Part shown: positions 27,433 through 35,857 of the stretch, in pieces | Numbering within the stretch: position 1 is the stretch's first letter | Layout: every line of letters begins with the position of its first letter | NCBI GenBank assembly: GCA_934546935.1 | Contig: CAKTEH010000009.1 | Coordinates: forward strand, 20,056-84,055 | DNA: 64,000 bases | Direction: 5' to 3' | Source: an uncultured Eubacteriales bacterium | GTDB taxonomy: Bacteria; Bacillota; Clostridia; Oscillospirales; QAMX01 | Notes under the pieces: generated by a model | The model's input: only the letters and a program-made list of their open reading frames with translations | Database searches by the model: none | What the model was told of the DNA's origin: nothing | Program-made: the position numbers and the translations under genes

Positions 27433-27473
27433 ATACTCCGCTCCTTTTCACTGCGTGCCTATTGGGTTTGCCG

Positions 27474-28355
27474 TCAAAAACCGCCGAAAGCGCGCTTAAT
27501 TGCCGCCATACGTACAAAAACGCCGTTTTGCACCTGCTTGAAAATGCGGCTTTGCGGGCATTCGACAACCTCGTCGGAAAGCTCGACGCCGCGGTTAAAA
27601 GGCGCCGGATGCATAATAATGGCGCCCGGCTTCATCATAGCCAGCCGGCTGGCGTTCATGCCGTAAAGCCGATTGTATTCCTGCGCGCTCAGTTCATACA
27701 TCTGTGTACGTTCACTGTGGCGTTCATGCTGCACTCGCAAAAGCATGACCACGTCCATCGTCCGAACCGCTTCGTCAAAATCAATATAATTGTCGTTGGC
27801 ATCACGAAGCTGCTCCGGCCCGGAGGTATACACCTCCATGCCAAGACGGCGCATAATTCCGATATTCGTATGTGCAACCCGGCTGTGGCGGATATCGCCG
27901 ACAATAGCGACCTTTAACCCTTCGAAGCGCCCGTATTCCTGCCGGATCGTCATCAAGTCTAAAAGGCTCTGGGTTGGATGGTTTCCCGTCCCATCCCCTG
28001 CATTCAAAAACGGGATTTTCAGGTTTTCCAGCTGGTTGTAATATTCATTCTCACTATGCCGGATTACGACTAAATCAATGCCGAAACTTTCAAAGGTTTT
28101 GACCGTGTCATAAAAAGTTTCACCTTTGCGCATCGACGAGGTTTCGGGCATGAAATCAAGCACTTTGCAGTTTAAACGCAGCTGCGCGGTCTGAAAACTG
28201 TAATGCGTCCGGGTTGAAGGCTCAAAAAAAAGGTTGGCGACAATTTTACCGGCCGCACCATCAAAGGTGGCGCCGCGGCGAAATGCCTCAGCCTCTTCAA
28301 GAATCAACTGGATTTCCTCAAGGGATAAATCACTCAGGTTGTACAGATTTTTCAA
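27474..28355 (-). CDS. pyrB: Aspartate carbamoyltransferase, catalytic subunit
   Basis: First committed step of pyrimidine synthesis. 293 residues with FEPSTRTHYSFQ (carbamoyl-phosphate loop), KGETFYDT (mobile loop) and HPAPFNRGVE. No pyrI-like regulatory chain is present, as is usual in Firmicutes. The start codon is TTG at 28355, 5 nt after a GGCGGTG site; a hairpin in the leader lies immediately before it. It opens the operon pyrB-pyrC-carA-carB-pyrK-pyrD-pyrF-pyrE-GNAT. Confidence 0.95.
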   Translation of the reverse strand: MKNLYNLSDLSLEEIQLILEEAEAFRRGATFDGAAGKIVANLFFEPSTRTHYSFQTAQLRLNCKVLDFMPETSSMRKGETFYDTVKTFESFGIDLVVIRHSENEYYNQLENLKIPFLNAGDGTGNHPTQSLLDLMTIRQEYGRFEGLKVAIVGDIRHSRVAHTNIGIMRRLGMEVYTSGPEQLRDANDNYIDFDEAVRTMDVVMLLRVQHERHSERTQMYELSAQEYNRLYGMNASRLAMMKPGAIIMHPAPFNRGVELSDEVVECPQSRIFKQVQNGVFVRMAAIKRAFGGF

Positions 28356-28359
28356 AATA

Positions 28360-28449
28360 ACACCGCCTTCCAGCGCCCAGCGCTCGCTGCGGCGCTTGTG
28401 CCCTAAAAGGGATTTTTATTATTATAGGATTTTTCACAGGAAAAAGCAA
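28360..28449 (-). promoter_or_regulatory. pyr operon promoter and hairpin leader
   Basis: Minus strand TTGCTT (28444-28449), 17-nt spacer, TATAAT (28421-28426). The roughly 55-nt leader holds a hairpin (AGCGCC pairing with GGCGCT, with a nested AGCG/CGCT) ending about 10 nt before the ribosome binding site. There is no T run, so it is not a terminator and does not look like a PyrR attenuator; it could affect initiation at the TTG start. Confidence 0.6.
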
Positions 28450-28622
28450 GGGGATTTTCGACAATTTATCCTTTGATTTGTATATATAGCTTGGACGCTT
28501 TGTGCTCGTTCATGGCTTATGTGAAAAAGGACGGCGTAGGATCAATAAAAAAGCCGGGCTTGTTTTGAGAAAAGAGAAAATAAAAAACGCAGGATTGTAA
28601 CCAGATTGTAAAGTTTAAAGGC

Positions 28623-28651
28623 TTGACATTATATGGAAACACCGATAGAAT
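28623..28651 (+). promoter_or_regulatory. Promoter of the ABC exporter leader
   Basis: TTGACA (28623-28628), 17-nt spacer, TAGAAT (28646-28651). It lies 40 nt before a short leader ORF and about 230 nt before the first exporter gene. Confidence 0.75.
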
Positions 28652-28693
28652 AGGGGAGCATGTTATCATAACAGGAAAGGGAGGCGTCAAACG

Positions 28694-28759
28694 ATGAAGA
28701 TCGAAAATCTGGGGAAAAATGCATATTCGACTCGTTCGGAACGCCCAGGGGCGTTATAG
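28694..28759 (+). CDS. Leader peptide (21 codons) upstream of the ABC exporter
   Basis: ATG at 28694 preceded by GGGAGG at 8-9 nt, 21 codons (starts MKIENLGKNAYS, ends RPGAL) and TAG. It is followed by three hairpins, the last a perfect intrinsic terminator. It is not part of either transporter and has no known domain. By position it resembles the leader peptides that sense ribosome stalling upstream of clostridial and Bacillus multidrug transporters such as bmrCD. Confidence 0.55.
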   Translation: MKIENLGKNAYSTRSERPGAL

Positions 28760-28833
28760 GGATTTCCGCGGTAAAAACAAGCCATAACAGGCTTTTTGGC
28801 ATATGTTTTTGTCCGCCGGAGGGCGGATTTTTT
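28740..28833 (+). promoter_or_regulatory. Putative attenuator: three hairpins ending in an intrinsic terminator
   Basis: Hairpin 1, AACGCC/GGCGTT (28740-28755), lies over the last leader codons. Hairpin 2, AAGCC/GGCTT (28779-28794), is followed by T5. Hairpin 3, TCCGCC/GGCGGA (28812-28827, loop GGAG), is followed by TTTTTT to 28833 and ends right before the exporter gene. TCCGC at 28765-28769 could instead pair with GCGGA of hairpin 3, a possible antiterminator. Confidence 0.6.
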
Positions 28834-28884
28834 ATGCCTGTCGGTCTTAATGAAATCTTAAATTATTCAAATGGAGAAAAAATT

Positions 28885-30693
28885 GTGAAAGAGAGTAAGC
28901 GTAACAGTAAATCGGCCCTGATCATGCGTTTTATGCCGCATGCATGGATTTGGTTTGTGATCACAATTATTGCCAGCACGATCACAACCCTGTCCGAGGT
29001 CCTGATGCCCCAAATTGTCAGCGTTACCGTTGACTCCATTATCGGCGACCGGGATTTTACAATCTCTGAAGATCTTGTAAATTTCCTGGGCGGCCGGGAT
29101 GCGCTTCTGGCCCTGCGCCATAACCTTGGCGTGATCGCTCTTGCCCTGATTCTGGCGGGCGTTGTCGGAGGGATTTTCCGCTATATCTCCCGTGTTGCAT
29201 CCACACGCGGTTCTGAAAGTTATGTTAAGAATATGCGGGACACGCTGTTTTCCCATATCCAGCGGCTTCCGTTTTCCTGGCATAGCGCCAACCGTACCGG
29301 TGATATTATCCAGCGCTGTACCTCCGATGTTGACCAGGTCTGCAATTTTGTTGCCGGGCAGCTGATCAATATCCTGCAAATGGTTTTCCGTATCGTTATC
29401 GCTTTGGTGATGATGTATGCAATGAATGTGAAGATGGCCCTGATTGCTTCGGCTTTTGCGCCGATTGTAATTGCCTATTCCTTTATTTTCTACAGGAAAA
29501 TCGGGAGTCAGTTTACCAAAGCGGACGAAGCGGAAGGTGTGTTATCTACGATCGCGCAGGAGAACCTGACCGGCGTGCGCGTTGTACGTGCTTTTGGCCG
29601 TGAGCGCTATGAAATTGATAAATTTGAAAAACAGAATCAGCATTTTACCGGGCTGTGGGTTCGCCTGGGAGAACTTCTAAGCTGGTTCTGGATCCTTGGC
29701 GACTGGGCAAGCGCCTTGCAGATTCTGCTTGTCATGGTTGTCGGGTCTTTTGAAGCTGTCGCTGGGAATATAACAGCCGGACAGTTTATTGCTTTTGTCT
29801 CCTATAATGCAATGTTTGCCTACCCGGTACGCAATCTCGGCCGTATCGTCAGTGAGATGAGCAAGGCGGGCGTTTCTATTGACCGCCTCAATTACATCCT
29901 ATCTTCAAAACCCGAAGAAGACAAGAAGACTACAAAAACGGCTCCGCTTAACGGTGATATCGAGTTTAAGCATGTCCGTTTCGGCTACGGAGAACAGGAA
30001 ATCCTCAAGGACGTCAGCTTTACAATCCCGGCTGGGTCAACCTTTGCGATACTTGGCGGCATCGGCTCAGGGAAAAGCACGCTGATGCATCTGCTTAACC
30101 GGTTATACGAGCTTGGCCCGGATGGCGGGTCGATCACGATCAGCGGCGTAGATATCGCCGATATGCCGATGGCCGAGCTGCGCTCCGGAATTGGCATGGT
30201 ACTGCAGGAACCCTTCCTTTTCTCCCGTACTGTGGGCGAGAACATTGGTATTGCAAGGCAAGGCGCATCGCTTGAAGAAATCCGCGAGGCGGCGGCTTCC
30301 GCCTGCCTTGACGATTCCATCGAAGAATTTGCATTGAAATACGATACAGTCGTCGGTGAACGCGGTGTAACTCTGTCCGGCGGGCAAAAGCAGCGCGTCG
30401 CCATCGCGCGGATGCTTATCCAGAAGACGCCGATCATGGTATTTGACGATTCCCTTTCCGCTGTCGATACGGAAACCGATGCGAAAATCCGTGCCGCATT
30501 GAAAAAGCATATGGCAGGTTCTACCGTTATTCTGATTTCCCACCGTGTCACAACCCTGATGGGGGCGGACACGATTTTAGTACTTGACGAAGGCAAAGTC
30601 GCAGAAATCGGCACACACGAACAGCTGATGGCCAAACATGGCATCTACAGAAGCGTCTATGACCTGCAGATGTCCGGCGCGCAGGAGGCATAA
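28885..30693 (+). CDS. ABC exporter subunit with degenerate ATPase site (BmrC-like)
   Basis: 602 residues from the GTG at 28885, which has GGAG 8 nt upstream; an ATG at 28834 is in frame but sits directly on the attenuator T run. Six membrane helices (about 15-330) then an ATPase domain: Walker A GGIGSGKST (391-399), signature LSGGQ (497-501), Walker B IMVFDDS in which the catalytic Glu is replaced by Asp522. The DDSLSAVD version matches the BmrC/TM287-type partner in heterodimeric multidrug exporters. It is followed within 2 nt by the second subunit. Confidence 0.93.
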   Translation: MKESKRNSKSALIMRFMPHAWIWFVITIIASTITTLSEVLMPQIVSVTVDSIIGDRDFTISEDLVNFLGGRDALLALRHNLGVIALALILAGVVGGIFRYISRVASTRGSESYVKNMRDTLFSHIQRLPFSWHSANRTGDIIQRCTSDVDQVCNFVAGQLINILQMVFRIVIALVMMYAMNVKMALIASAFAPIVIAYSFIFYRKIGSQFTKADEAEGVLSTIAQENLTGVRVVRAFGRERYEIDKFEKQNQHFTGLWVRLGELLSWFWILGDWASALQILLVMVVGSFEAVAGNITAGQFIAFVSYNAMFAYPVRNLGRIVSEMSKAGVSIDRLNYILSSKPEEDKKTTKTAPLNGDIEFKHVRFGYGEQEILKDVSFTIPAGSTFAILGGIGSGKSTLMHLLNRLYELGPDGGSITISGVDIADMPMAELRSGIGMVLQEPFLFSRTVGENIGIARQGASLEEIREAAASACLDDSIEEFALKYDTVVGERGVTLSGGQKQRVAIARMLIQKTPIMVFDDSLSAVDTETDAKIRAALKKHMAGSTVILISHRVTTLMGADTILVLDEGKVAEIGTHEQLMAKHGIYRSVYDLQMSGAQEA

Positions 30694-30694
30694 T

Positions 30695-32554
30695 ATGGAC
30701 AAATGGAATGAAAACAAAGAGTATCAGGTAAAACTCAAATATTTTGGGATCCCGAAAATTATGCCCTATATCCGGCCATATAAAAAGCTGCTGCTGAGCA
30801 TGGCCCTGCTTCTGCTGATTGATTCCGGGATCTCCCTTATATCCCCGCTCTTCCAGAAATATGCCATAGACCATTTTGTTACCCCGTTGTCTACAAAAGG
30901 AATCGTATGGTTTTCCGTTGCTTATGTCATCCTTGTTCTTGTACAGGGCCTGGCCGGCATGAAGTGGACACGCCTGTCCATTGATGCGGAAATGTTTGTC
31001 GGACGTGATCTGAAGCGCGCTGCTTTCAATCATCTGCAAACCCTTTCCTTTACATATTTTAATCAGAATGCGGTCGGCTATATTCATGCCCGTGTTATCA
31101 GCGATTCAAACCGTATCGCCTCCATGGCTTCCTGGGGCCTTGTCGATACGCTGTGGACTGTAATCTATGTACTTGGCTCCTTCGGGATTATGCTCTTTTT
31201 AAACTGGCGGCTGGCCTTGATTGTAATCATCGTTATGCCGTTGCTTGTTGTGGTCAGCACGGTTTTCCGTAAAAAGCTGGTTGAATCCAACCGCCGGGTC
31301 CGCGAAATTAACTCCCGCATTACCGGCAACTTCAATGAAGGGATTACTGGCGCGAAAACAACAAAAACTTTGGTTATTGAAGATAAAATGGAGAGGGAAT
31401 TCCGTGCAACCACCGGGGAAATGAACCGTGTTTCCGTACGTACTTCACGCTACAGCGCCCTGTTTATTTCCATCAGCACCTTTGCCAGCGCAATTGCCGT
31501 GGCTTTGGTTATGTATTACGGCGGAAAGCTGTCTGTTGAGGGCGTACTGCTGATCGGTACGCTGAGCGCGTTTGTCAACTACGCGCTCAATCTCATCGAT
31601 CCGATCCAGAATATCGCCCGCACGATTACGGATCTGATCACCGTACAGGTCAATATTGAGCGGATTACACGCCTGATCGATACCGAACCGCAGGTAAAAG
31701 ACAGCGACGCCGTTATTGCAAAATACGGCGACGCCTTTAATCCGAAGCGCGAGAACTGGGAAGAAATCCATGGGGATATCGAATTCCGCGACGTTAGCTT
31801 TATGTATCCGGATGGCAGCGAATACGTCCTGGAGCATTTCAACCTGAAAGTTCCAGCCGGTACCTGCGTCGCGATTGTCGGGGAGACCGGAGCGGGGAAA
31901 AGTACGCTTGTCAACCTGGTCTGCCGCTTCTATGAGCCGACTTCCGGACAGATTTTAATTGATGGGCGCGATTACAGGGAGCGTTCCCAGCTATGGCTGC
32001 ATTCCAATATTGGCTATGTGCTGCAATCACCGCATCTGTTTTCCGGATCCGTGCTGGAAAACCTGCGATATGGGAACCCGGAGGCAACTATGGAGCAGAT
32101 TGAAGCGGCTGTCAATGCGGTTTCTGCCCGCGGGATTATTGAAAAGCTCGACCAAGGTTATGACAGCGACGTCGGTGAATCCGGAGACCTGCTTTCCACG
32201 GGCGAAAAGCAGCTGCTTTCCTTTGCCCGCGCGATCCTTGCTGATCCCCATATCTTTGTGCTTGACGAAGCAACCAGTTCGGTCGATACCATTACGGAGC
32301 AGTTGATTCAGAATGCGATCAATACCCTGCTTGAAGGCCGTACTTCCTTTATTATTGCGCACCGCCTTTCCACTATCCGGAAAGCAGACCTGATCCTGGT
32401 CGTGCGCGACGGTAAAATTATCGAACAGGGCACGCATGAGCAGTTGCTTTCCATGCATGGCTACTATCATTCCTTGTATACACGGCAATACGAGGAAGAG
32501 GCCGCACAACGTTCGATTGAGGAGATCGGCCGCGTGCAGCCGGCTGTGCTTTGA
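30695..32554 (+). CDS. ABC exporter subunit with consensus Walker B (BmrD-like)
   Basis: 619 residues from the ATG at 30695 (AGGAGG 6 nt upstream, inside the previous gene). N-terminal six-helix membrane domain, then Walker A GETGAGKST (396-404), Walker B IFVLDEATSSVD with catalytic Glu525, and a signature changed to LSTGE (500-504). Together with the first subunit this gives one good ATP site (this Walker A/B plus the partner's LSGGQ) and one degenerate site, the expected asymmetry of a BmrCD/TM287-288 heterodimer. It is likely to export drugs or lipids. Confidence 0.93.
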   Translation: MDKWNENKEYQVKLKYFGIPKIMPYIRPYKKLLLSMALLLLIDSGISLISPLFQKYAIDHFVTPLSTKGIVWFSVAYVILVLVQGLAGMKWTRLSIDAEMFVGRDLKRAAFNHLQTLSFTYFNQNAVGYIHARVISDSNRIASMASWGLVDTLWTVIYVLGSFGIMLFLNWRLALIVIIVMPLLVVVSTVFRKKLVESNRRVREINSRITGNFNEGITGAKTTKTLVIEDKMEREFRATTGEMNRVSVRTSRYSALFISISTFASAIAVALVMYYGGKLSVEGVLLIGTLSAFVNYALNLIDPIQNIARTITDLITVQVNIERITRLIDTEPQVKDSDAVIAKYGDAFNPKRENWEEIHGDIEFRDVSFMYPDGSEYVLEHFNLKVPAGTCVAIVGETGAGKSTLVNLVCRFYEPTSGQILIDGRDYRERSQLWLHSNIGYVLQSPHLFSGSVLENLRYGNPEATMEQIEAAVNAVSARGIIEKLDQGYDSDVGESGDLLSTGEKQLLSFARAILADPHIFVLDEATSSVDTITEQLIQNAINTLLEGRTSFIIAHRLSTIRKADLILVVRDGKIIEQGTHEQLLSMHGYYHSLYTRQYEEEAAQRSIEEIGRVQPAVL

Positions 32555-32574
32555 CCGTTTATAGTACGATAGAG

Positions 32575-32609
32575 GCTGGCTGTACGAACCCGTACGGCCA
32601 GCTTTTTTT
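32575..32609 (+). terminator. Intrinsic terminator of the exporter operon
   Basis: GCTGGC...GCCAGC with an inner GTACG/CGTAC stem and seven Ts. Confidence 0.92.
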
Positions 32610-32629
32610 GAAAAAAACGGCTGTGGGAA

Positions 32630-32658
32630 TTGGTATTAAATGAAAATTGTGGTATACT
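32630..32658 (+). promoter_or_regulatory. Promoter for the acetyltransferase/DUF368 pair
   Basis: TTGGTA (32630-32635), 17-nt spacer, TATACT (32653-32658), 41 nt before the proposed start. Confidence 0.6.
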
Positions 32659-32698
32659 GTTTCTGACAATTCCTGCTTGCAAGGGGAGAGAAACACAT

Positions 32699-33220
32699 TT
32701 GGATCAGAAAGTGGAAGTTGTGGTTGCACGGGCGGATGAGAAGGAAATTCTGCGCAATCTTATGGAAAAATATCTTTATGAGTTTTCCCAATATGATCAT
32801 AAACCGGTCAATGCCTTTGGCTTGTATGGTTATGCCTGGCTGGATCATTACTGGACAGACAGAAGCCGCTGTCCATTCTTTATAAAGGTAAACGGCGCGT
32901 TGGCCGGGTTTGCACTTGTTGGCGGAGACGCTTCTATTTTTAAAGATACGCGATATTCCATGAATGCGTTTTTCCTTCTGTATACATACCGCCGCGCGGG
33001 TGTCGGCACGAAAGCTGCCCAGCGTATATTTGATATGTTTCCTGGTATCTGGGAACTTAAATGCCATCCGGGAAATACTGCGGCGGTTGCATTTTGGCAT
33101 AAAGTCATTACAGATTATACCGGCGGTGATTTTACCAAGCTCTCCATGTGCGGCGCAGCTGTTTATTACGATGGCACATACGGCGATGCCTACCGATTTT
33201 CCACGTATCCAATGTTATAA
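32699..33220 (+). CDS. GNAT family N-acetyltransferase
   Basis: 173 residues from the TTG at 32699, with GGGGAG about 10 nt upstream; the longer open frame back to 32630 overlaps the promoter. The motif A loop is YTYRRAGVGTKAAQRIFDMF, followed by a conserved WELKCHPGNTAAVAFWHKVI strand-helix. It resembles the predicted acetyltransferases of the YkkB/RimL-like type. No substrate can be given. It lies 17 nt upstream of the DUF368 gene, so the two are likely co-transcribed. Confidence 0.85.
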   Translation: MDQKVEVVVARADEKEILRNLMEKYLYEFSQYDHKPVNAFGLYGYAWLDHYWTDRSRCPFFIKVNGALAGFALVGGDASIFKDTRYSMNAFFLLYTYRRAGVGTKAAQRIFDMFPGIWELKCHPGNTAAVAFWHKVITDYTGGDFTKLSMCGAAVYYDGTYGDAYRFSTYPML

Positions 33221-33237
33221 AACTTCGGAGGACAAAC

Positions 33238-34098
33238 ATGCATTCATCATCTGATAAGAAAAAACGAAAAACGCTTTTCCTTCCTGTTATCCTTTTCTTT
33301 CAGGGTGTCATCATTGGGATCGGCGGGATTCTTCCCGGTGTCAGCGGCGGCGTATTGTGTGTGATTTTTGGGCTTTATCAGCCGGTTATGCAGACACTGT
33401 CCCATCCGTTCCAGAGCCTGAGAAAATATTGGCGGCTTCTGCTGCCTGCCGGGCTGGGTGTTGTGGCCGGATTTTTGGGACTGGCACGCCTGACCAGCCT
33501 GTTGATGGAGAAAAACAGCGAGGCCGCGACCTGCGTCTTTATTGGACTGATCCTCGGTATGCTCCCGCAACTTTGGCGGGAAGCAGGTAAGGAAGGCCGG
33601 TCCAAGCACGCTGTTGCGGTGCTTTTTGTCAGTTTCGCCGTGTTTCTGGCGCTTTTCCTTTTTATCGGCGGCGGTACGCAGCTGTATGTTGAACCGAATA
33701 TCGGATGGTATGCATTCTGTGGGTTTGCGTGGGGAATCAGCATCATTGTGCCGGGGATGAGTTCCTCATCAATCCTGCTTTTTCTGGGCTTGTACCAGCC
33801 TATGCTTGACGGAATTTCCCGGCTGTCTGCGGCAGTGATCCTGCCAATGGCGGCGGGGATTGCCGTAACTGTATTCTCCCTCTCCCGGCTGGTGAATTAC
33901 TGCTATCAGAAATATTATGCGCTGGCAAGCCATGCGATCATCGGTGTCATTCTTGCAACCGTAATCCCTATTCTTCCGCTGCATTACAACGGCGTCCGCG
34001 TGCTTTTGACAGATCTGGCCTGCATTGCCGCCGGTATTCTGGCTGCGCTTGCAATCAACCATGTGTGCGATCGCTTTATCCGTGAAAAAAACCTTTAA
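33238..34098 (+). CDS. DUF368 family membrane protein (PopT-type undecaprenyl-phosphate translocase)
   Basis: 286 residues; the ATG at 33238 follows TCGGAGG by 6 nt. About eight to ten membrane helices. The N-terminal GVIIGIGGILPGVSGGVLCVIFGLY and the repeated GFAWGISIIVPGMSSSSILLFLGLYQPML are the paired re-entrant motifs typical of DUF368. Members of this family (PopT) recycle undecaprenyl phosphate across the membrane for wall synthesis. The assignment to that exact activity is by family only. Confidence 0.9.
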   Translation: MHSSSDKKKRKTLFLPVILFFQGVIIGIGGILPGVSGGVLCVIFGLYQPVMQTLSHPFQSLRKYWRLLLPAGLGVVAGFLGLARLTSLLMEKNSEAATCVFIGLILGMLPQLWREAGKEGRSKHAVAVLFVSFAVFLALFLFIGGGTQLYVEPNIGWYAFCGFAWGISIIVPGMSSSSILLFLGLYQPMLDGISRLSAAVILPMAAGIAVTVFSLSRLVNYCYQKYYALASHAIIGVILATVIPILPLHYNGVRVLLTDLACIAAGILAALAINHVCDRFIREKNL

Positions 34099-34114
34099 GT
34101 TTCTACGTTTTCTC

Positions 34115-34143
34115 AAAAGGCGCATATTTATGCGCCTTTTTTT
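34115..34143 (+). terminator. Intrinsic terminator
   Basis: AAAAGGCGCATA pairing with TATGCGCCTTTT followed by more Ts. Confidence 0.92.
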
Positions 34144-34163
34144 GTTTCCTTTATCGATGCATC

Positions 34164-34322
34164 TTGATAAAATTCCTTTTATTGTGCTATAATGGTTCTA
34201 AACGGGGGCTCCCGCAAAAGACGCTTGATTTTGTCTGTACGCAGCGTTTTCCGTCCCTGGTACAGATATAGATCCTGTTTACACGGTACCCCGAATAAAA
34301 CCATGAAGAAAAGGCCGGAATT
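34164..34322 (+). promoter_or_regulatory. metF promoter and structured leader
   Basis: TTGATA (34164-34169), 18-nt spacer, TATAAT (34188-34193). The transcript would have a leader of about 120 nt with two possible stems (ACGCT/AGCGT and GGTAC/GTACC). It does not match the SAM-I, SAH, cobalamin or THF riboswitch motifs that I know, and no terminator is seen in it. Confidence 0.5.
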
Positions 34323-35204
34323 ATGAAATTGCGTGATTTATTTGAACAAGATACAATGTCTCTTTCTTTTGAAGTCTTTCCGCCAAAAACCAGTTCGGTA
34401 TTTTCCAGCGTAAAAAATGCAACCGAGGAAATCGCGAAGCTGCGGCCCGCTTTTATGAGTGTAACGTATGGCGCCGGCGGTGGCACGAGCCGCTATACGT
34501 TGGAAATTGCACAAAACATCAAACGTCTTTACGGCGTCCCGATGCTTGCCCATCTTACCTGTGTATCGTCAACCAGGCAGACTGTAAAAGCAAAGATCAG
34601 GGAGCTTGAGCGTGCGGGAATTGAAAACGTCATGGCCTTACGTGGAGATCTTACGCCGGAACTGGAAAATGCCGGCCGGAGCAGCTGGGCTTACCGCCAT
34701 GCTGTGGATCTGGTGCGTGAGTTAAAAGAAAGTGGCACGGATTTCTGTATCGGCGGCGCCTGCTATCCTGAAGTCCATCCGGAAAGTGTAAATCAAAAGG
34801 AAGATATCCATTACCTGAAGGAAAAGGTGGACGCCGGATGCGAATTCCTGACGACGCAGATGTTTTTCGACAACAATCTGCTGTATAATTTCCTTTATAA
34901 AATCCGGGAAGCGGGGATTACCGTCCCCGTTATCGCCGGGATTATGCCAATTACCAATGCCAATCAGGTAGAACGCGCGGTTAAGCTTTCCGGTTCCTTT
35001 ATGCCGCACCGCTTTAAAAGCCTTGTGGATAAATTCGGTTCTGATCCCGCAGCGATGAAACAGGCCGGGATTGCCTATGCGACGGATCAGATCATCGACC
35101 TATATGCCAATAATATTGCCCATGTCCATGTTTATTCCATGAACAAACCGGATGTGGCGGCGAAAATTCAGGCCAACCTTTCGGATATTCTTGGCAAAGC
35201 ATGA
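34323..35204 (+). CDS. metF: Methylenetetrahydrofolate reductase
   Basis: 293 residues, typical length. FEVFPPK at the start (the catalytic Glu of the FEFFPPK motif), VTYGAGGGTS, and HLTC are family signatures of this FAD enzyme, which reduces 5,10-methylene-THF to 5-methyl-THF. The stop overlaps the start of the MetH activation subunit by four bases (ATGA), and metH follows, so the operon supplies the methyl group and uses it for methionine. Confidence 0.96.
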   Translation: MKLRDLFEQDTMSLSFEVFPPKTSSVFSSVKNATEEIAKLRPAFMSVTYGAGGGTSRYTLEIAQNIKRLYGVPMLAHLTCVSSTRQTVKAKIRELERAGIENVMALRGDLTPELENAGRSSWAYRHAVDLVRELKESGTDFCIGGACYPEVHPESVNQKEDIHYLKEKVDAGCEFLTTQMFFDNNLLYNFLYKIREAGITVPVIAGIMPITNANQVERAVKLSGSFMPHRFKSLVDKFGSDPAAMKQAGIAYATDQIIDLYANNIAHVHVYSMNKPDVAAKIQANLSDILGKA

Positions 35205-35836
35205 CGGCTTCTGTTTTTTCCCGTTCTTATCCGGAACCCGTGATCCGGGAGGCGGAAATTCTTCGTTATGCACGCTGCCCGCAGCCAACCTGTGAGGTCT
35301 TGGAGCTTTTGCATTCCTGTATAGAGCGTGTGCGGGCAAAACTGCAATATCGGGTGTGCTGGCGGGAATTCCCGGTTTCAATACAGAAAACGCGCTGTGA
35401 ACTTGGATTTGCTACGGTTATATCCCGGGATCTTGCAAAAAATATGGAAAACTGCGACCGGATCATCCTGTTCGCGGCAAGCATTGGCCTTGAGATCGAT
35501 CGGGAAATTCAAAGAGCAGCCGTACTTTCCCCTGCGCAGGCCGTGCTTTTGCAGGCGTTTGGTGCGGAACGCGTCGAGGCGCTGTGCGACCAGTTTGATA
35601 TGGAAATGCAGACGCAGGCACAACAGGCAGGTATGTTTACGCGGCCGCGTTTTAGCCCGGGCTATGGCGACCTGCCCTTGTCGATCCAGCCGGAAATTTT
35701 CCATGCGCTGGACTGTTCGCGCCGTCTTGGCCTGACGCTGAACGCCAGCTTTCTCATGTCTCCGACGAAGTCTGTTACCGCGCTTATTGGCCTGGGAAAG
35801 CAAACAAGGCCGGGAGTACCTGGACGCAGGATGTAA
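35201..35836 (+). CDS. Cobalamin-dependent methionine synthase activation subunit (stand-alone MetH C-terminal domain)
   Basis: 211 residues corresponding to the AdoMet-binding reactivation domain of MetH. The motif RPRFSPGYGDLPLSIQ is the AdoMet-binding RxxxxGYG sequence, followed by LNASFLMSPTKSVTALIGLG. In full-length MetH this domain reductively methylates inactive cob(II)alamin. Here it is a separate protein, as in Thermotoga maritima (TM0269), and the MetH downstream lacks it. Confidence 0.9.
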   Translation: MTASVFSRSYPEPVIREAEILRYARCPQPTCEVLELLHSCIERVRAKLQYRVCWREFPVSIQKTRCELGFATVISRDLAKNMENCDRIILFAASIGLEIDREIQRAAVLSPAQAVLLQAFGAERVEALCDQFDMEMQTQAQQAGMFTRPRFSPGYGDLPLSIQPEIFHALDCSRRLGLTLNASFLMSPTKSVTALIGLGKQTRPGVPGRRM

Positions 35837-35857
35837 ATGGAATCATTGGAGTATATT

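Noticed and set aside
28834..28884. Earlier ATG start for the first ABC subunit
   Set aside because: It lies directly on the terminator T run with no ribosome site, while the GTG at 28885 has GGAG at 8 nt.
34194..34322. SAM-I riboswitch upstream of metF
   Set aside because: None of the conserved SAM-I core elements is present.
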